64,000 nucleotides of DNA from Pandoraea nosoerga. GTDB taxonomy: Bacteria; Pseudomonadota; Gammaproteobacteria; Burkholderiales; Burkholderiaceae. Each line of letters begins with the position of its first letter. Positions within the stretch are counted from its first letter, which is position 1. Under the pieces are notes generated by a model. That model saw nothing but the letters and a program-made list of their open reading frames with translations, made no database searches and had not been told where the DNA came from. Where the stretch lies: positions 248,001-312,000 of the forward strand of contig NZ_CABPSC010000004.1 of assembly GCF_902459585.1 (NCBI RefSeq), written 5' to 3'. The position numbers were made by a program, and so were the translations under genes. Of this stretch, positions 1 to 11,581 are shown in pieces.

Positions 1-7
1 GGGTTAA
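1..7 (+). CDS. nuoK: Tail of NuoK (last codons only)
   Basis: The first bases read ..G GGT TAA. This matches the Lys-Gly-stop ending I recall for Burkholderiaceae NuoK, which normally sits directly upstream of nuoL. Only about two codons are visible, so the call rests on position and the stop codon alone. Confidence 0.35.
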
Positions 8-24
8 CAAAAGCGAACGCTGTT

Positions 25-2076
<2,052 letters not shown>

Positions 2077-2094
2077 TAGGGGGAGCCAATAACA

Positions 2095-3576
2095 ATGCAA
2101 TCGCTACCGCTTCTGAGTCTGGCCATCTGGCTGCCCATCCTCACGGGGATCGTCGTCCTCGCGGTGGGTAACGACCGCAATCCGGGCGGCGCACGCGTGC
2201 TGTCGCTCATCGGTTCGCTGGCGAGCTTCCTGGTCACGCTGCCGCTGATCTCGAACTTCGACGCCAATACGGCCGCGTTCCAGTTCGTCGAGAAATCGAG
2301 CTGGATCGAGCGCTTTCACATCAACTACTTCCTGGGCATCGACGGCATTTCGCTGTGGCTGGTCGTGCTCACCGCGCTCATCACGGTGATCGTGGTGATC
2401 GCCGGCTGGGAAGTGATCACCGAGCGCGTCGCGCAGTACATGGCGGCGTTCCTGATTCTCTCGGGTCTGATGATCGGCGTGTTCGCGGCGCAGGACGGCA
2501 TGCTGTTCTACGTGTTCTTCGAAGCCACGCTGATCCCGATGTATCTGATCATCGGTGTGTGGGGCGGTCCGAATCGCGTGTACGCGGCATTCAAGTTCTT
2601 CCTGTACACGCTGCTCGGCTCGCTGCTCATGCTCATCGCGCTGATCTACCTGTACAACGTGACGGGCTCGTTCACGCTGACCGACTGGTACGCGGCGAAG
2701 CTGCCGATGAACGTGCAGATCCTGCTGTTCGTGGCATTCTTCATGGCGTTTGCCGTGAAGGTGCCGATGTGGCCGGTGCATACCTGGCTGCCGGACGCTC
2801 ACGTGGAAGCGCCGACGGGCGGCTCCGTGGTGCTGGCCGCGATCATGCTCAAGCTCGGCGCCTACGGTTTCCTGCGTTTCTCGCTGCCGATCGCGCCGGA
2901 CGCCAGCCACTATCTGGCGGGCTTCATGATCGCGCTCGCGCTGATTGCCATTGTCTACATCGGCCTCGTGGCGCTGGTGCAGACCGACATGAAGAAGCTG
3001 GTGGCGTACTCGTCGATCGCGCACATGGGCTTTGCGATTCTCGGCTTCTTCATGTTCAGCGAAATCGGCATGCAGGGCGCGATGGTGCAGATGATCTCGC
3101 ACGGTTTCGTCTCGGGCGCCATGTTCCTGTGTATCGGCGTGCTGTATGACCGCATGCACTCGCGCAACATCGCCGACTACGGCGGCGTGGTGAACACGAT
3201 GCCGAAGTTCGCGGCATTCCTGATGCTCTTCGCAATGGCCAACAGCGGCCTGCCGGCTACCTCGGGGTTCGTGGGCGAGTTCCTCGTGATTCTGGGTGCC
3301 GTGAAGCTGAACTTCTGGGTCGGTCTGCTGGCGGCCACGTCGCTGATCACCGGTGCGGCCTACTCGCTGTGGATGTACAAGCGCGTGATCTTCGGCGCGA
3401 TTGCCAACGACCACGTGCGCGAGCTGATCGACATCAACAAGCGCGAGTTCTTCATGCTGGCCGTGCTGGCGGCCCTCACGCTGTTCATGGGTATCTATCC
3501 GAAGCCTTTCACGGACCTGATGCACACCTCCGTGGTTAACCTCCTCGCCCACGTGGCGCAGACCAAGCTGCCGTAA
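2095..3576 (+). CDS. nuoM: NADH-quinone oxidoreductase subunit M
   Basis: NuoM is the second antiporter-like proton-pumping subunit of complex I, in the inner membrane. The 493-residue product has the usual length and about 14 hydrophobic helices. Glu143 in FYVFFEATLIPMYLIIG matches the catalytically essential glutamate of the family. Conserved FAVKVPMWPVHTWLPDAHVEAP begins near residue 217 and carries the channel lysine. The preceding GGGGGAG is a good ribosome binding site for the ATG. It lies 18 bp after nuoL and 20 bp before nuoN, so the three are co-transcribed. Confidence 0.98.
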   Translation: MQSLPLLSLAIWLPILTGIVVLAVGNDRNPGGARVLSLIGSLASFLVTLPLISNFDANTAAFQFVEKSSWIERFHINYFLGIDGISLWLVVLTALITVIVVIAGWEVITERVAQYMAAFLILSGLMIGVFAAQDGMLFYVFFEATLIPMYLIIGVWGGPNRVYAAFKFFLYTLLGSLLMLIALIYLYNVTGSFTLTDWYAAKLPMNVQILLFVAFFMAFAVKVPMWPVHTWLPDAHVEAPTGGSVVLAAIMLKLGAYGFLRFSLPIAPDASHYLAGFMIALALIAIVYIGLVALVQTDMKKLVAYSSIAHMGFAILGFFMFSEIGMQGAMVQMISHGFVSGAMFLCIGVLYDRMHSRNIADYGGVVNTMPKFAAFLMLFAMANSGLPATSGFVGEFLVILGAVKLNFWVGLLAATSLITGAAYSLWMYKRVIFGAIANDHVRELIDINKREFFMLAVLAALTLFMGIYPKPFTDLMHTSVVNLLAHVAQTKLP

Positions 3577-3596
3577 TCGGGGAGGAAATCTAGATC

Positions 3597-5066
3597 ATGC
3601 AAAACATTAATCTGCTGCCCGCGTTGCCGGAGGCCATCCTGCTGCTCATGATCCTCGTGATCATGATGTGCGACGCGTTCATCGGCCAGACGCGCAAGCT
3701 GAACTACGTGCTGGCCCTTCTCACCAGCGCCGTCGTCTCGGTGCTGTGGGCCTGCAACGCCGGCGATCCGGCGTCGCACTACCTGTTCGGCAACGTGTTC
3801 GTCGCCGACCCGATGTCGAACCTGCTCAAGGCCTTCGGCGGCCTCGCGACGTTCGTCACGTTCGTCTATGGCCAGAAGTACCTGGAAGCGCGCGGCCTTG
3901 CCCGTGGCGACTTCTACATCCTCACGCTGTTCTCGCTGCTCGGCCTGTCGGTGATGATCTCGGGCAACAGCTTCCTGACGCTGTACCTGGGTCTGGAACT
4001 GATGTCGCTGTCGCTGTATGCGCTCGCCGCCGTGTGGCGCGATTCGACCAATGCGACCGAGTCGGCCATGAAGTACTACGTGCTGGGCGCGCTGGCTTCG
4101 GGCTTCCTGCTGTACGGCATGTCGATGATGTACGGCGCGACCGGTTCGCTGGAGCTGGCCAAGGTCTTCGAGGTGATCGCCTCGGGTGCGGTGAACAAGA
4201 TCGTGCTCGTGTTCGGCGTGGTGTTCCTGGTTGCCGGCCTGGCGTTCAAGCTCGGCGCCGCACCGTTCCACATGTGGGTGCCCGACGTCTACCAGGGCGC
4301 ACCGACCCCGGTCACGCTGCTCATCGGCGGCGCGCCGAAGCTGGGTGCGTTTGCGCTGCTGCTGCGCCTGCTCGTCGAAGGCATGCTGCCGCTGGCGATC
4401 GACTGGCAGCAGATGCTGGTCATCCTGGCCGTGCTCTCGCTGGTGGTCGGCAACCTGACGGCCATCGTGCAGACCAACGTCAAGCACCTGCTGGCCTACT
4501 CGACGATCTCGCACATGGGCTTCGTGCTGCTGGGCATGCTCTCGGGCGTGGTGGGCGGCAAGATCGACGGTATCGCCGACGCCTACGGTTCGTCGCTGTT
4601 CTACAGCGTGATCTACCTGCTCACCACGCTCGGCACCTTCGGTATCGTGCTGCTGCTCTCGCGCAAGGGCTTCGAAGCCGAGAACCTCTCCGATCTGAAG
4701 GGGTTGAACCAGCGTAGCCCGTGGTTCGCGTTCGTCATGCTGATGCTGATGTTCTCGCTGGCCGGCATTCCGCCGTTGGCGGGCTTCTACGCCAAGCTGG
4801 CCGTGTTGCAGGCGGTGGTCAACGCCGGTATGGTGTGGCTGGCCGTGGTGGCTGTGGTCGCTTCGCTGATCGGTGCGTTCTACTACCTGCGTGTCGTGAA
4901 GCTGATGTACTTCGACAAGCCGGAAGACACGAGCGTGCTCGAGGGCACCGGCACGATGCGCTTCGTGCTCTCGCTCAACGGTCTGGCGCTGCTGTATCTG
5001 GGCCTGATGCCCGGCTCGCTGATGGACTGGTGCCTGCGCACCATCAAGCTGACGCTGGCGAGCTGA
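3597..5066 (+). CDS. nuoN: NADH-quinone oxidoreductase subunit N
   Basis: NuoN is the third antiporter-like subunit of complex I. The 489-residue product is hydrophobic throughout, with the [15 protein letters not shown] segment and the [20 protein letters not shown] signature near residue 215. GGGGAGG lies upstream of the ATG. It is the last canonical nuo gene. A small membrane-protein gene follows after 129 bp and precedes the first terminator, so that gene is probably on the same transcript. Confidence 0.98.
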   Translation: MQNINLLPALPEAILLLMILVIMMCDAFIGQTRKLNYVLALLTSAVVSVLWACNAGDPASHYLFGNVFVADPMSNLLKAFGGLATFVTFVYGQKYLEARGLARGDFYILTLFSLLGLSVMISGNSFLTLYLGLELMSLSLYALAAVWRDSTNATESAMKYYVLGALASGFLLYGMSMMYGATGSLELAKVFEVIASGAVNKIVLVFGVVFLVAGLAFKLGAAPFHMWVPDVYQGAPTPVTLLIGGAPKLGAFALLLRLLVEGMLPLAIDWQQMLVILAVLSLVVGNLTAIVQTNVKHLLAYSTISHMGFVLLGMLSGVVGGKIDGIADAYGSSLFYSVIYLLTTLGTFGIVLLLSRKGFEAENLSDLKGLNQRSPWFAFVMLMLMFSLAGIPPLAGFYAKLAVLQAVVNAGMVWLAVVAVVASLIGAFYYLRVVKLMYFDKPEDTSVLEGTGTMRFVLSLNGLALLYLGLMPGSLMDWCLRTIKLTLAS

Positions 5067-5195
5067 GCGGCAAGGCCAACGAGGGAAACGAAAAGGGCGG
5101 GCGGCCGGGCGTCTTCAGGCCGGTCCGCAGCGCAGGGCAACCGGCGGCCGACGCACCGCCGACGAACCGCCGGGCAACGGCAGGAGAGCGTTACG

Positions 5196-5513
5196 ATGAG
5201 CATGTCCGCGGGCGGTACGCTGGTGATTCTGCTGGCGGTGCTGGGTGCGAATCTGCCGTTCGTGAACCAGCGTCTTTTCGGCGTGGTGCCGCTCAAGCGG
5301 GCGACGAAGCCTTTGTGGCTGCGTCTGATCGAGATGCTGGCGGCGTATTTCGTTGTCGGTGCGCTCGGTTATCTGGTCGAGTCGGGCATCGGCAACGTAT
5401 TCGCGCAGGGCTGGGAGTTTTACGCGGTCACCGCGAGCCTGTTCGTGGTGTTCGCGTTTCCGGGCTTCGTCTACCGGTATTTGTGGCGTCATCGACCGGC
5501 GGCTGCCGTCTGA
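5196..5513 (+). CDS. DUF2818 small membrane protein after nuoN
   Basis: This 105-residue hydrophobic protein has about three predicted membrane segments (roughly residues 7-25, 45-62 and 75-95), short basic tails and no catalytic motif. It matches my memory of the DUF2818 family, which in Burkholderiales sits directly after nuoN. GGAGAG at a suitable distance supports the ATG at 5196. The 129 bp separating it from nuoN contain no terminator, whereas a strong one follows its stop. Inference: it is part of the nuo transcriptional unit and may assist complex I assembly or stability. No biochemical role is known to me. Confidence 0.85.
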   Translation: MSMSAGGTLVILLAVLGANLPFVNQRLFGVVPLKRATKPLWLRLIEMLAAYFVVGALGYLVESGIGNVFAQGWEFYAVTASLFVVFAFPGFVYRYLWRHRPAAAV

Positions 5514-5530
5514 AATGCGCGCCTCACGAG

Positions 5531-5560
5531 ACGCCGCCCCATCGGGCGGCGTTTTGTTTT
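5531..5560 (+). terminator. Rho-independent terminator of the nuo operon
   Basis: A perfect 9-bp stem (ACGCCGCCC at 5531-5539 with GGGCGGCGT at 5544-5552) has a 4-nt loop and runs into TTTTGTTTT. It lies 18 bp after the DUF2818 stop codon. Confidence 0.9.
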
Positions 5561-5591
5561 GGCTTGGCCAATCTTCAGCCCCGGAGGGCTT

Positions 5592-6185
5592 ATGACCGAA
5601 CGTCAACTCGACGATCAGCATCTGATCGAGACACCCCTGGCGAGCGAGACCGTCTACGAAGGTGTCTTCCTGACCATCAAGCGCGACAGCGTGCGCTTGC
5701 CCGACGGCAAGACGACGACGCGCGAGTACACCACGCACCCGGGCGCCGTCATGGTAATCCCGCTATTCGAGGACGGACAGGTGCTCATGGAGCGGCAGTA
5801 CCGCTATCCGCTCAAGCGGGTGATGACGGAGTTGCCCGCGGGCAAGCTCGACGAGGCCGAGGGCGGCCTCGCTTGCGGGCAGCGCGAACTGCTCGAAGAG
5901 ACGGGGTACCGCGCCGAGCGCTGGGATTACCTCACGCGCATCCATCCGGTGATTTCGTACTCGACCGAGTTCATCGATATCTGGCTGGCCCGCGATCTGA
6001 CGCGCGGCGAGCGGCGGCTCGACGAAGGCGAGTTTCTGGACGTATTCAAGATGCCCGCGGCCGAGCTGCTGCAATGGGTGCGCGACGGGCGTGTCACGGA
6101 CGTGAAAACGATTATCGGCGCGTTTTGGCTGGAAAAGATATTATCGGGAGTCTGGCAGCCGAACGAGCGTTCGCCGCTGCGCTGA
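5592..6185 (+). CDS. NUDIX hydrolase, ADP-ribose pyrophosphatase-like
   Basis: This 197-residue enzyme is predicted to hydrolyse a nucleoside diphosphate linked to another moiety, most likely ADP-ribose. The Nudix box is perfect (G-x5-E-x7-RE-U-x-EE-x-G-U) from about residue 84 (GKLDEAEGGLACGQRELLEE, then TGY). The N-terminal TVYEGVFLTIKRDSVRLPDG is typical of the ADP-ribose pyrophosphatase subgroup. I chose the ATG at 5592 because CCGGAGGGC lies just upstream. An earlier in-frame start at 5559 falls inside the U-tract of the nuo terminator. It stands between the nuo operon and a DUF1178 gene; substrate not proven. Confidence 0.92.
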   Translation: MTERQLDDQHLIETPLASETVYEGVFLTIKRDSVRLPDGKTTTREYTTHPGAVMVIPLFEDGQVLMERQYRYPLKRVMTELPAGKLDEAEGGLACGQRELLEETGYRAERWDYLTRIHPVISYSTEFIDIWLARDLTRGERRLDEGEFLDVFKMPAAELLQWVRDGRVTDVKTIIGAFWLEKILSGVWQPNERSPLR

Positions 6186-6254
6186 TCCCTGATTTTCGAC
6201 CTGTTTTCTATCGCAAGCCTCGCCGCGGCGGGGCCGGGATACATTCATCGCGTC

Positions 6255-6761
6255 ATGAAGGTTTTTGATTTGCGCTGTGCGAAAGAGCACACCTTCGAGG
6301 GCTGGTTCGGCTCGGAGGACGATTACCTGTCGCAGCAGGCCCGAGGCCTGGTGAGCTGCCCCGTGTGCGGGGAGACGGAGATCGTGCGTATGCCGTCGGC
6401 GCCGCGCCTGAACCTGTCGGGCGCCACGCCACCGGTCGGCGAGGCTCGCGCAAGGGCCGGAGGGGGCACGGAGGGAACGTCGGGCGCCGGCGTCAGCCAC
6501 GCGCCGGTGCCGCCGGAGCTTGCCGAGGCGCGCCGCGAGCTGCAATCGCTCTGGATGAAGGCGGTGCGGCACGTGATGGCGAACACGGAGGACGTCGGCG
6601 CGAATTTCGCCGAGGAAGCGCGCAAGATCCATTACCACGAAGCGCCGGAGCGCAACATCCGGGGCACGGCATCGCGCGAAGAGGCCCGCGCGCTGGCTGA
6701 AGAAGGCATCGAAGTCATGATGCTGCCGCTGCCGGACAGCGCCAAGGAGACTTTGCAATAG
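6255..6761 (+). CDS. DUF1178 family protein with zinc-ribbon-like N-terminus
   Basis: The product has 168 residues. The N-terminal MKVFDLRCAKEHTFEGWF pattern and the GLVSCPVCG pair (Cys8, His12, Cys35, Cys38) resemble a small zinc ribbon and are diagnostic of DUF1178. A Gly/Ala/Pro-rich linker follows (about residues 58-95), then a helical C-terminal half with HYHEAPERNIRGTAS-type residues. Function is unknown. It lies 69 bp after the NUDIX gene on the same strand with no terminator between, as I recall for Burkholderiaceae, so co-transcription is likely. No clear Shine-Dalgarno precedes the ATG. Confidence 0.88.
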   Translation: MKVFDLRCAKEHTFEGWFGSEDDYLSQQARGLVSCPVCGETEIVRMPSAPRLNLSGATPPVGEARARAGGGTEGTSGAGVSHAPVPPELAEARRELQSLWMKAVRHVMANTEDVGANFAEEARKIHYHEAPERNIRGTASREEARALAEEGIEVMMLPLPDSAKETLQ

Positions 6762-6868
6762 GGTCGCGCTGCCTTTTGGGCGTGCGCACGCGCATGCGTC
6801 ATGATTGACGAACGCAGGCCCGGCCGCGGCGCCGGGTCGCCCACTCGACTGATATACGGGAGGCGGAG

Positions 6869-7324
6869 ATGGCCACGCTGGAGTACTACTTCGAGGACTT
6901 CGCTGTCGGAGACACGTTCGATCTCGGCGAGTACACGTTCAGCGCCGACGAGATCGTGCATTTCGCCAGGCAGTTCGACCCTCAGCCGTTTCACCTCGAC
7001 GAGGGCGCCGGGCGCCAGTCGCATTTCGGCGGACTCGTGGCGAGCGGCTGGCATACGTGCAGCATCATGATGCGGCTCAATGTCGACAAGCTGCTCTCGC
7101 GCGCGGCGAGCATGGGATCGCCCGGCGTCGAGCAGATCGAGTGGCTCAAGCCGGTACGCCCTGGCGACACCATCACGGTCACGAGCAGCACGCTGGAAGT
7201 GCGGGAATCGAAGAGCCGTCCCGATCGCGGCATTGTCCGCCAGCTATGGACGGCGACCAATCAACACGGCGAGGAAGTCTGCCGCTTTCGCGGCACGGGC
7301 CTGTATCTGAAGTGCTCGGGCTGA
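6869..7324 (+). CDS. MaoC-family dehydratase
   Basis: This 151-residue single hot-dog domain protein has the hydratase-2-like motif FDPQPFHLDEGAG, whose Asp and His are the expected catalytic dyad, followed by HFGGLVASGWHTCSIMMRL. Members hydrate trans-2-enoyl-CoA or dehydrate 3-hydroxyacyl-CoA, but many stand-alone MaoC proteins have unknown substrates. GGGAGGCGGAG directly upstream of the ATG is a strong ribosome binding site. It is separate (107 bp) from the DUF1178 gene and convergent with the YegP-like gene. Confidence 0.88.
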   Translation: MATLEYYFEDFAVGDTFDLGEYTFSADEIVHFARQFDPQPFHLDEGAGRQSHFGGLVASGWHTCSIMMRLNVDKLLSRAASMGSPGVEQIEWLKPVRPGDTITVTSSTLEVRESKSRPDRGIVRQLWTATNQHGEEVCRFRGTGLYLKCSG

Positions 7325-7440
7325 GCCTCGTCATACCCCCGGGGGCCGTCCGGCCCGCCACGGGGCTCCCTCCCCGTCGAATATCGGAAGACGGCCGGTC
7401 CGGCCGGCGAGCTTGCCTTGCACGCCGCCGCGGGCACACC

Positions 7441-7480
7441 GTCGGGCAATGTCAGGCAATGTCGGGCAATGTCGGGCAGT
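7441..7480. repeat. Four tandem copies of a 10-bp unit
   Basis: GTCGGGCAAT is repeated four times back to back, with single substitutions in copies 2 and 4. It lies in the 199-bp gap between two convergent genes. Confidence 0.9.
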
Positions 7481-7523
7481 GCCGCCCAACCCGTTCGCGA
7501 GGCCGCGCGAAATCGATGCCGGA

Positions 7524-7859
7524 TCAGTGAGAGAGATCGCTTACCGAGGCCGAGGGCGCGTCGCGCTTGACCTGCGTGATGCCGTTCTCCATTTGCTCTG
7601 CCGTCGAGAACATCTGGCTTTGGCCGATGATTTCCCCGTTGCGTGCCTTGAGCACGAAATACGGACGGCCCGATGTGGATGTCTTGCGCTCGAAACGGTG
7701 ATCCTCGACCGAATTCTTGCGCACGGACTCAATGCCGTTCTGCGCCGAGGCGCGCGCCTTGTAGGGCTCGGAGGAGAGAATGACGTGCCCGTCGTCGGCC
7801 AGCAACTGAAAGTGGAATTCACCGTTGGGGCTGCGCTTGAGTTCGAACTTGCCTGACAT
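7524..7859 (-). CDS. YegP-like DUF1508 (UPF0339) protein
   Basis: This 111-residue protein is built of two similar DUF1508 repeats. The first begins GKFELKRSPNGEFHFQLLADDG and the second begins about residue 62 with GRPYFVLKARNGEIIGQSQMF; each contains the family's Gly-x-I/V-I-x-x-S/Q strand. The family is small and soluble, without a firm biochemical role. GGGAG lies at the right distance from the ATG at 7859; longer upstream frames lack a ribosome site. It is monocistronic, and 290 bp separate it from the GST gene upstream. Confidence 0.92.
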   Translation of the reverse strand: MSGKFELKRSPNGEFHFQLLADDGHVILSSEPYKARASAQNGIESVRKNSVEDHRFERKTSTSGRPYFVLKARNGEIIGQSQMFSTAEQMENGITQVKRDAPSASVSDLSH

Positions 7860-8149
7860 ATGTGGATCTCCCGGATCTTCCAAAAGCCAGCGGCGAGGAA
7901 CTGCGAACTGCAAGGTGACGGCGGCGTGACACGCGGCGCGTCGAAGGGGGCGCCCGGTCCCCGTCATGGGGCTGCGTGCCGAGCGGACTGCGCCTAGATT
8001 AGCACCGCCGGCGTTTCGACGGAACCGCAGTTTGTTTCGAAGTGTAAACCGGTCGGCGGTCGGCCGCGCCATGTGCGCGGGCCGGCCGGGTAATTCCCCT
8101 CGCCGGCCCGTCGCCGGCCCGCGCAAGAGGAAAGCGCCGAGGAGCCCCC

Positions 8150-8842
8150 TCAGCGCCGCGCGTACTGCGTGGCGCCGAACAGGATCTCGCGCGCCTTGTC
8201 GTCCTGCAGCGGCTTGCGCGCATCGGCGAGCACCTTGATGCCGCGCTGCACGGCGGGGCGGGCCTCGATGGCGTCGAACCACTTTTGCACGTTGGGGAAG
8301 TCGGACAGCTCCACGCCCTGATTCTTCCACGAGCGCAGCCACGGCCAGATCGCGATGTCCGCAATGGTGTACATCTCGCCGGCCACGTATGGGTGGCTGC
8401 CAAGCCGCTTGTCCAGCACGCCGTACAGGCGCCGCGCCTCATTGGTGTAGCGCTTGATCGCGTAATCGATCTTCTCGGGCGCGTAGATGCGGAAGTGGTG
8501 CGCCTGACCGAGCATCGGCCCCACGCCGCCCATCTGGAACATCAGCCATTCCAGCGTCTCGTACTTGCCGCGCACGTCTTCGGGCAGAAAGCGCCCGGTC
8601 TTGCCGGCGAGATAGAGCAGAATCGCGCCGGACTCGAACAGCGAGATCGGTTTGCCGTCCGGGCCGTCCTCGTCGACGATGGCCGGAATCTTGTTGTTCG
8701 GCGAGATGGCGAGAAATGCTTCCTTGAACTGGTCGCCCGCACCGATGTCGACGGCGTGGGCGTGGTAGGGCAACCCGCACTCTTCGAGCATGATGTGGAC
8801 TTTGTGGCCGTTGGGCGTGGCCCAGGAATAGACCTGAATCAA
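8150..8842 (-). CDS. Glutathione S-transferase, YfcG/YghU type
   Basis: The product has 230 residues if translation begins at a TTG (MIQVYSWATPNGHK). I chose this start because GAGGAG lies 7 bp upstream and the N-terminus then matches the family; in-frame ATGs further upstream give an unconserved extension. The thioredoxin-like domain holds the ATPNGHKVHIMLEE start and the NNKIPAIVD cis-Pro loop, followed by SLFESGAILLYLA. The C-terminal helical domain covers about residues 90-220 (MYTIADIAIWPWL). Related nu-class enzymes reduce disulfides or peroxides with glutathione. It is the last gene downstream of the acyl-CoA cluster, 195 bp after the dehydrogenase, and may be transcribed separately. 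Confidence 0.92.
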   Translation of the reverse strand: MIQVYSWATPNGHKVHIMLEECGLPYHAHAVDIGAGDQFKEAFLAISPNNKIPAIVDEDGPDGKPISLFESGAILLYLAGKTGRFLPEDVRGKYETLEWLMFQMGGVGPMLGQAHHFRIYAPEKIDYAIKRYTNEARRLYGVLDKRLGSHPYVAGEMYTIADIAIWPWLRSWKNQGVELSDFPNVQKWFDAIEARPAVQRGIKVLADARKPLQDDKAREILFGATQYARR

Positions 8843-9037
8843 TTGCGGCTCCTCGTATGGGGACGTCGACGGACGCCGCTCGGCAATCCTGCGCCGCGCG
8901 GCAATCGCGTCGGGCGAGCGGCACGGTGACGACCACGGATAACGGAATGGGCCGGGCACGCGAGCGTCGCGTGCCCGGGAAAACTGCCCGGAAATTACAC
9001 CACAGAACGCTTACCCCTGCCGGGCGCGGGGTCGGCG

Positions 9038-10273
9038 TCAGCGGCCGTCGTTCGCCGCATCGGCGTAGCGCGCCAGTTCGAGCTTGGCGATCGCGTTGCG
9101 ATGCACTTCGTCGGGGCCGTCGGCAAAGCGCAGCGTTCGGGCGCTGGCATAGGCGTAGGCGAGCGGGAAGTCGCCGGACAGCCCGGCCGCGCCATGCGCC
9201 TGCATCGCCCAGTCGAGCACCTGACAGGCCATGTTCGGCGCGACGACCTTGATCATGGCGATCTGCGCACGCGCCGCCTTGTTGCCGACCGTGTCCATCA
9301 TGTACGCCGCCTTGAGCGTGAGCAGACGCGCCTGTTCAATGAGGCACCGCGCCTCGGCAATGCGCTCGCGCGTGACACCCTGCGCCGCGATCGGTTTGCC
9401 GAACGCCACGCGAGAGAGCGTGCGTCGGCACATCAACGCCAGCGCCCGCTCGGCCAGCCCGATGAGGCGCATGCAGTGGTGGATGCGCCCCGGCCCGAGC
9501 CGCCCCTGCGCGATCTCGAAGCCGCGTCCCTCGCCGAGCAGAATGTTCGAGGCGGGCACACGCACGTCGTCGAGCACGATCTCCATATGGCCGTGCGGCG
9601 CGTCGTCGTAGCCGAAGACCGTGAGGGGACGCACGCGCGATACGCCCGTGGCATCGGCCGGCACCAGAATCATCGACTGCTGGGCGTGCCTGGGCGCATC
9701 GGGATCGGTCTTGCCCATCACGATGAACAGGGCGCAACGTGGGTCGCCGGCGCCCGTCGACCACCATTTTCGACCGTTGATGACGTACTCGTCGCCGTCA
9801 CGCCGGATCCGGCATTGCACGTTGGTCGCGTCCGACGACGCCACATCGGGCTCGGTCATCAGGAACGCCGAACGAATCTCGCCGCGCAGCAGCGGCTCGA
9901 GCCACTGCGCCTTCTGCGCCTCGGTGGCGTAGCGCTCGAGCGTCTCCATGTTGCCGGTGTCCGGCGCGTTGCAGTTGAACACCTCGGGGGCCCACGGCAC
10001 CTGTCCCATGATCTCGCACAGCGGCGCGTATTCGACGTTCGTGAGACCGGCGCCACGACCGGAGTCGGGCAGGAACAGGTTCCAGAGTCCGGCCTGCCGG
10101 GCGAGCGGCTTGAGCCGTTCGATGACCTGCGACGGCTGCCACGCGTCGCCCTGCCGGCGCGCGATCTCGATCTCCTCCAGGTATCGGCGCTCGTTGGGGA
10201 AGATATGCTCGTCGAAGAACGCATTCAGACGGGCGCGCAGCGCTTCGACCTTCGGGCTGTAGCTGAAATCCAT
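9038..10273 (-). CDS. Acyl-CoA dehydrogenase, ACAD10/11-like
   Basis: This 411-residue flavoenzyme of the acyl-CoA dehydrogenase fold has [15 protein letters not shown] (FAD/substrate loop), [36 protein letters not shown] and the C-terminal [15 protein letters not shown] segments. The ATG at 10273 is preceded by GGAGAC. It lies 73 bp downstream of an APH-type kinase gene. That pairing matches the two halves of ACAD10/ACAD11 proteins and the LvaA/LvaC pair of pseudomonads, where a 4-hydroxyacyl-CoA is phosphorylated and phosphate is then eliminated on the dehydrogenase-fold protein. Whether this enzyme oxidises acyl-CoA or performs that elimination cannot be decided from sequence alone. Confidence 0.93.
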   Translation of the reverse strand: MDFSYSPKVEALRARLNAFFDEHIFPNERRYLEEIEIARRQGDAWQPSQVIERLKPLARQAGLWNLFLPDSGRGAGLTNVEYAPLCEIMGQVPWAPEVFNCNAPDTGNMETLERYATEAQKAQWLEPLLRGEIRSAFLMTEPDVASSDATNVQCRIRRDGDEYVINGRKWWSTGAGDPRCALFIVMGKTDPDAPRHAQQSMILVPADATGVSRVRPLTVFGYDDAPHGHMEIVLDDVRVPASNILLGEGRGFEIAQGRLGPGRIHHCMRLIGLAERALALMCRRTLSRVAFGKPIAAQGVTRERIAEARCLIEQARLLTLKAAYMMDTVGNKAARAQIAMIKVVAPNMACQVLDWAMQAHGAAGLSGDFPLAYAYASARTLRFADGPDEVHRNAIAKLELARYADAANDGR

Positions 10274-10298
10274 GACGTCTCCGTTCGAGAACCGTTGG

Positions 10299-10346
10299 CA
10301 ATATCGGTCAACGATATTGGCCCGCGGTATTGGTGGCCGATATCGG
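10299..10346. repeat. Inverted repeats in the kinase-dehydrogenase gap
   Basis: CAATATCG (10299-10306) pairs with CGATATTG (10312-10319) across a 5-nt loop. A second palindrome, CCGATATCGG, covers 10337-10346, ending at the kinase stop codon. Both are AT-richer than their surroundings. Role unknown: an intercistronic RNA stem or a protein site. Confidence 0.5.
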
Positions 10347-11441
10347 TTAGCGCGATGCGCCGCCGCGCCGCGCATACTCCCATGCCAGCTCCGCCATCGG
10401 CCGCGCGCGTTTGCCGGCGTCGTGCGCTTGCTGGCTCGCGGCCGTGCCGTCGCTCACGCGCTTCATGATGCCTTGCAGGATCGCGGCGATGCGGAACATG
10501 TTGTAGGCGAGGTAGAAGTCCCATTGTGCGGGCGGCTGGCTGCCGGTGCGCGCACTGTAGCGGGCCACGTACTCGCGCTCGTCGGGAATGCCGAGCGCGG
10601 CCCAGTCGAGCCCGGCAATGCCGCGAAACACGCCGGGGCTGACGTGCCACGCCATGCAGTGGTAGCTGAAGTCCGCGAGCGGGTCGCCCAGCGTCGAGAG
10701 TTCCCAGTCAAGCACGGCAAGCACGCGCGGCTCGCTCGGGTGGAAGATCAGGTTGTCGAGCCGGAAGTCGCCATGCACGATGGTCGTGCGCTCGGGGGCG
10801 TCGGACGGCAGGTGTGCGGGCAGCCATTCGATGAGCCGGTCCATAGCCTCGATCCGCGCCGTCTCGGACGCACGGTACTGCTTGCTCCAGCGGGCGATCT
10901 GACGCGCGATGTAGTCGCCGGGCTTGCCATACGTTCCGAGGCCGATGGCGTGGTAGTCCACACGGTGCAGGGCGGCGATGACGCGGTTCATCTCGTCGTA
11001 GATCGCGCCGCGCTCGGCCGGCGACATGCCGGGCAGCGACGGGTCCCACAGTACGCGTCCCGGCACGAAGTCCATCACGTAGAACGCCAGGCCGATGACC
11101 CCTTCGTCTTCGCAAAGGCCGCGCATGCGCGCGACGGGCACGTCCGTGCGCGCGAGCGCGTCCATTACGCGGTATTCGCGTTCGATCGCGTGCGCCGAAG
11201 GCAGCAGCTTTGCCGCCGGGGCCGGCTTGGTGCGAAGCACGTAGCTGGCGCCTGGCGTGCTCAGGCGGTACGTGGGATTCGATTGCCCGCCGTTGAATTG
11301 CGAGACCGTGAGCGGCCCGGCGAAGCCATCGACGTGGGCGGCGAGCCAGCGCTCGAGCGCGGCGGCGTCGAAGGGCGCCCGGCCCTCGATCGGCCGCTCG
11401 CCCGCAAACGCGGAAAAGTCCTGGGGAAGCGCCTCGGCCAT
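10347..11441 (-). CDS. APH-family phosphotransferase (acyl-CoA kinase-like)
   Basis: This 364-residue protein has the aminoglycoside-phosphotransferase/choline-kinase fold. HGDFRLDN at 223-230 is the catalytic loop with Asp225 as the expected base, and the following [11 protein letters not shown] is the Mg-binding DWE motif. N-terminal [20 protein letters not shown] is the nucleotide loop. This subgroup is the kinase half of ACAD10/11 and resembles LvaA, not antibiotic kinases. GGAGACAGC upstream supports the ATG at 11441. Its neighbours are an acyl-CoA dehydrogenase downstream and a histidine phosphatase, an enoyl-CoA hydratase and a 3-hydroxyacyl-CoA dehydrogenase upstream, so its substrate is probably a hydroxyacyl-CoA. 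Confidence 0.9.
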   Translation of the reverse strand: MAEALPQDFSAFAGERPIEGRAPFDAAALERWLAAHVDGFAGPLTVSQFNGGQSNPTYRLSTPGASYVLRTKPAPAAKLLPSAHAIEREYRVMDALARTDVPVARMRGLCEDEGVIGLAFYVMDFVPGRVLWDPSLPGMSPAERGAIYDEMNRVIAALHRVDYHAIGLGTYGKPGDYIARQIARWSKQYRASETARIEAMDRLIEWLPAHLPSDAPERTTIVHGDFRLDNLIFHPSEPRVLAVLDWELSTLGDPLADFSYHCMAWHVSPGVFRGIAGLDWAALGIPDEREYVARYSARTGSQPPAQWDFYLAYNMFRIAAILQGIMKRVSDGTAASQQAHDAGKRARPMAELAWEYARRGGASR

Positions 11442-11581
11442 GCTGTCTCCTGCATTTCCGGTGCTGCGTTGATCGGAAGTGTCTCGACTGCTGCGGGTAA
11501 TTCGGGTCTTGCCGTGCGCGCTCGCGCGGCGCGCCTGCGCAGCGACGGGCGTCGCCGCCGCGCCCACCGGGCCATGCCCGT

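Noticed and set aside
10347-11441. APH-fold kinase considered as an aminoglycoside resistance gene
   Set aside because: Sequence and operon context place it with ACAD10/11-type acyl-CoA kinases, not antibiotic kinases.
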